The notes below the pieces were generated by a model. It made no database searches and was not told the DNA's origin. It saw only the letters and a list, made by a program, of their open reading frames with translations. Positions 40,926-41,974 of a stretch of 41,974 nucleotides of DNA are shown here, in pieces. Position 1 is the stretch's first letter. The number at the start of each line of letters is the position of its first letter. The stretch covers positions 1-41,974 of the forward strand of contig NZ_JAGGOY010000066.1 in the NCBI RefSeq assembly GCF_018614095.1, in the 5' to 3' direction. The translations under genes were made by a program, and so were the position numbers. The stretch is from Streptomyces sp. ISL-87. Lineage in GTDB: Bacteria > Actinomycetota > Actinomycetes > Streptomycetales > Streptomycetaceae.

Positions 40926-41974
40926 AGGACGTACTGCTCATCGCGTTGTTCGCACTGGGTGGGGCGGTGTGCGCGGGGGCGCTCGGGGCGGTCGTGCTGC
41001 GGTTGCTGCGGCACCGCTCGGTCGCGGTCTCGCTGACGATCATCGCCGCGGTCGCGGTCACCGCGATGCTGGCCGGCACGCTCGCCGTCGCCCAGGCGAT
41101 GTTCCTGTCCCCGCACGACCTCGGGGTGGTGACGCTGGTCGTGGCGATGGCGGCGGTGGTCTCGCTGGCCACCGCACTGCTGCTGGGCCGGTGGGTGGTC
41201 GCGCGCAGCCGGGAACTCTCCCTGGCCGCGCGGGATTTCGGCGAGGGGGGCAGTTTCGCGGCGCCGGCGGGCCAGGCCACGGCGGAACTGGACGCCCTGT
41301 CCCGGGAGCTGGCGACGACCAGCGCGAAGCTGGCCGCCTCACGGGACCGGGAGCGGGCGCTGGAGACCTCGCGGCGGGAACTGGTCGCCTGGATCTCGCA
41401 CGACCTGCGGACGCCGCTGGCCGGGCTGCGGGCGATGTCGGAGGCGCTGGAGGACGGCATGGCGGCGGATCCGGCTCGGTATCACCGGCAGATCCGGACC
41501 GAGGTGGAGCGGCTGAACTCGATGGTGGGGGACCTGTTCGAGCTGTCCCGCATCCACGCGGGGGCGCTGGCGCTGAGCCCGAGCCGGATGTCGGTGTACG
41601 ACTTGGTCGGGGACGCGCTGTCGGGGGTGGACCCGTTGGCGCGGGAGCACGGGGTGCGGCTGGTGGGGGACGCGGTGGACCGGGTGCCGGTGGAGGTGGA
41701 CGGGAAGGAGATGACGCGGGTCCTGGCGAACCTGCTGGTCAACGCGATTCGGCACACGCCGGCGGACGGGACGGTGGCGATTGCCGCGGAGCTCCGGGCG
41801 GGGGCGGTGGTTCTGTCCGTGACGGACGGCTGCGGGGGGATCCCGGTGGAGGACCTGCCGAGGGTCTTCGACACGGGGTGGCGGGGTAGCTCGGCGCGGA
41901 CGCCGGTGCCGGTTCCTGCGGCGGGGCCGGGGCCGGGGTCGGTGCCGGCGCCTGCGGCGGGGGCGGGGGCGGGG
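40922..41974 (+). CDS. Sensor histidine kinase, partial (runs off right edge)
   Basis: The first 351 codons are present. Two membrane helices (about 3-26 and 36-58), a third at 68-90, then a HAMP-like linker. The H box is AWISHDLRTPLAG with H160. The N box is LLVNAIRHTPADG and the G1 box is VTDGCGGIP. After VFDTGWRGSSART the frame enters a Pro/Ala/Gly run (PVPVPAAGPGPGSVPAPA) where the ATP lid and G2 box normally follow. The insertion extends to the window end, so the kinase may be expanded or frameshifted there. It pairs with the upstream response regulator. Confidence 0.9.
   Translation, partial: MKDVLLIALFALGGAVCAGALGAVVLRLLRHRSVAVSLTIIAAVAVTAMLAGTLAVAQAMFLSPHDLGVVTLVVAMAAVVSLATALLLGRWVVARSRELSLAARDFGEGGSFAAPAGQATAELDALSRELATTSAKLAASRDRERALETSRRELVAWISHDLRTPLAGLRAMSEALEDGMAADPARYHRQIRTEVERLNSMVGDLFELSRIHAGALALSPSRMSVYDLVGDALSGVDPLAREHGVRLVGDAVDRVPVEVDGKEMTRVLANLLVNAIRHTPADGTVAIAAELRAGAVVLSVTDGCGGIPVEDLPRVFDTGWRGSSARTPVPVPAAGPGPGSVPAPAAGAGAG

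Overview
The window is high-GC actinobacterial DNA, almost certainly a Streptomyces chromosome. Codon use is strongly GC-biased, many genes start with GTG or overlap as GTGA/ATGA, and several families are typical of the genus (SCO5918-like protein, RsbW-like ATPases, LysE/LysG pair, GH46 chitosanase, DUF2064/GT2 cluster). The left two thirds is a patchwork of small intact modules separated by gene fragments. The right third (about 29.9-42 kb) looks like ordinary, well-kept chromosome.

Layout. 1-3 kb: the N-terminal end of a transposase at the edge, a frameshifted hypothetical gene, an intact secreted serine hydrolase and a broken DUF4232 lipoprotein gene. 3-4.8 kb: an anti-sigma-type ATPase, then a long untranslated leader and a small MerR-type regulator (copy 1). 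5.2-8.4 kb: a cold-shock block (CspA-like protein, DEAD-box helicase with a one-base frameshift, CBS protein, SCO5918-like protein). 8.4-11.8 kb: a coupled MEDS-STAS / MEDS-HATPase partner-switching pair, a beta-carbonic anhydrase and a TsaC/Sua5-type protein. 12-18.1 kb: remnants (csp and anti-sigma fragments, a tRNA 3' end, integrase, erythromycin-esterase and Tn3 transposase pieces) around intact genes for a PRC-barrel protein, a hemolysin-III protein and two unknowns. 18.2-22.6 kb: a four-gene cassette of a membrane-anchored ECF-like sigma factor, a secreted caspase-fold (CHAT-like) protein with PepSY-like repeats, a secreted Fn3-like protein and a small membrane protein. 23.1-27.5 kb: an Asp23/Gls24 (alkaline shock) island with its own ECF sigma factor. 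27.5-29.2 kb: IS fragments, then the second copy of the leader plus MerR regulator.

29.4-42 kb: a broken methyltransferase gene, lysE-lysG, an HTH-TOBE protein, membrane-anchored and DM13 proteins, CorA, a secreted chitosanase with an operator-like palindrome, then a GT87 mannosyltransferase-like gene and a GT2-DUF2064-methyltransferase operon divergent from an OmpR/histidine-kinase pair that runs off the window.

The most unusual signals are these. (1) A duplicated leader of about 750 nt with 16-17 strand-specific GCAGT motifs, a shared TAGACA-N17-TATGGT promoter and a covarying 14-bp hairpin before each MerR gene. (2) The membrane-tethered sigma factor beside a secreted caspase-fold protein. 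(3) A perfect 20-bp element shared by the promoters of the two-component system and the GT87 gene. (4) A hairpin that covers the ribosome binding site of the cold-shock helicase. Several single-base frameshifts could be assembly errors rather than real lesions; this is noted where it applies.
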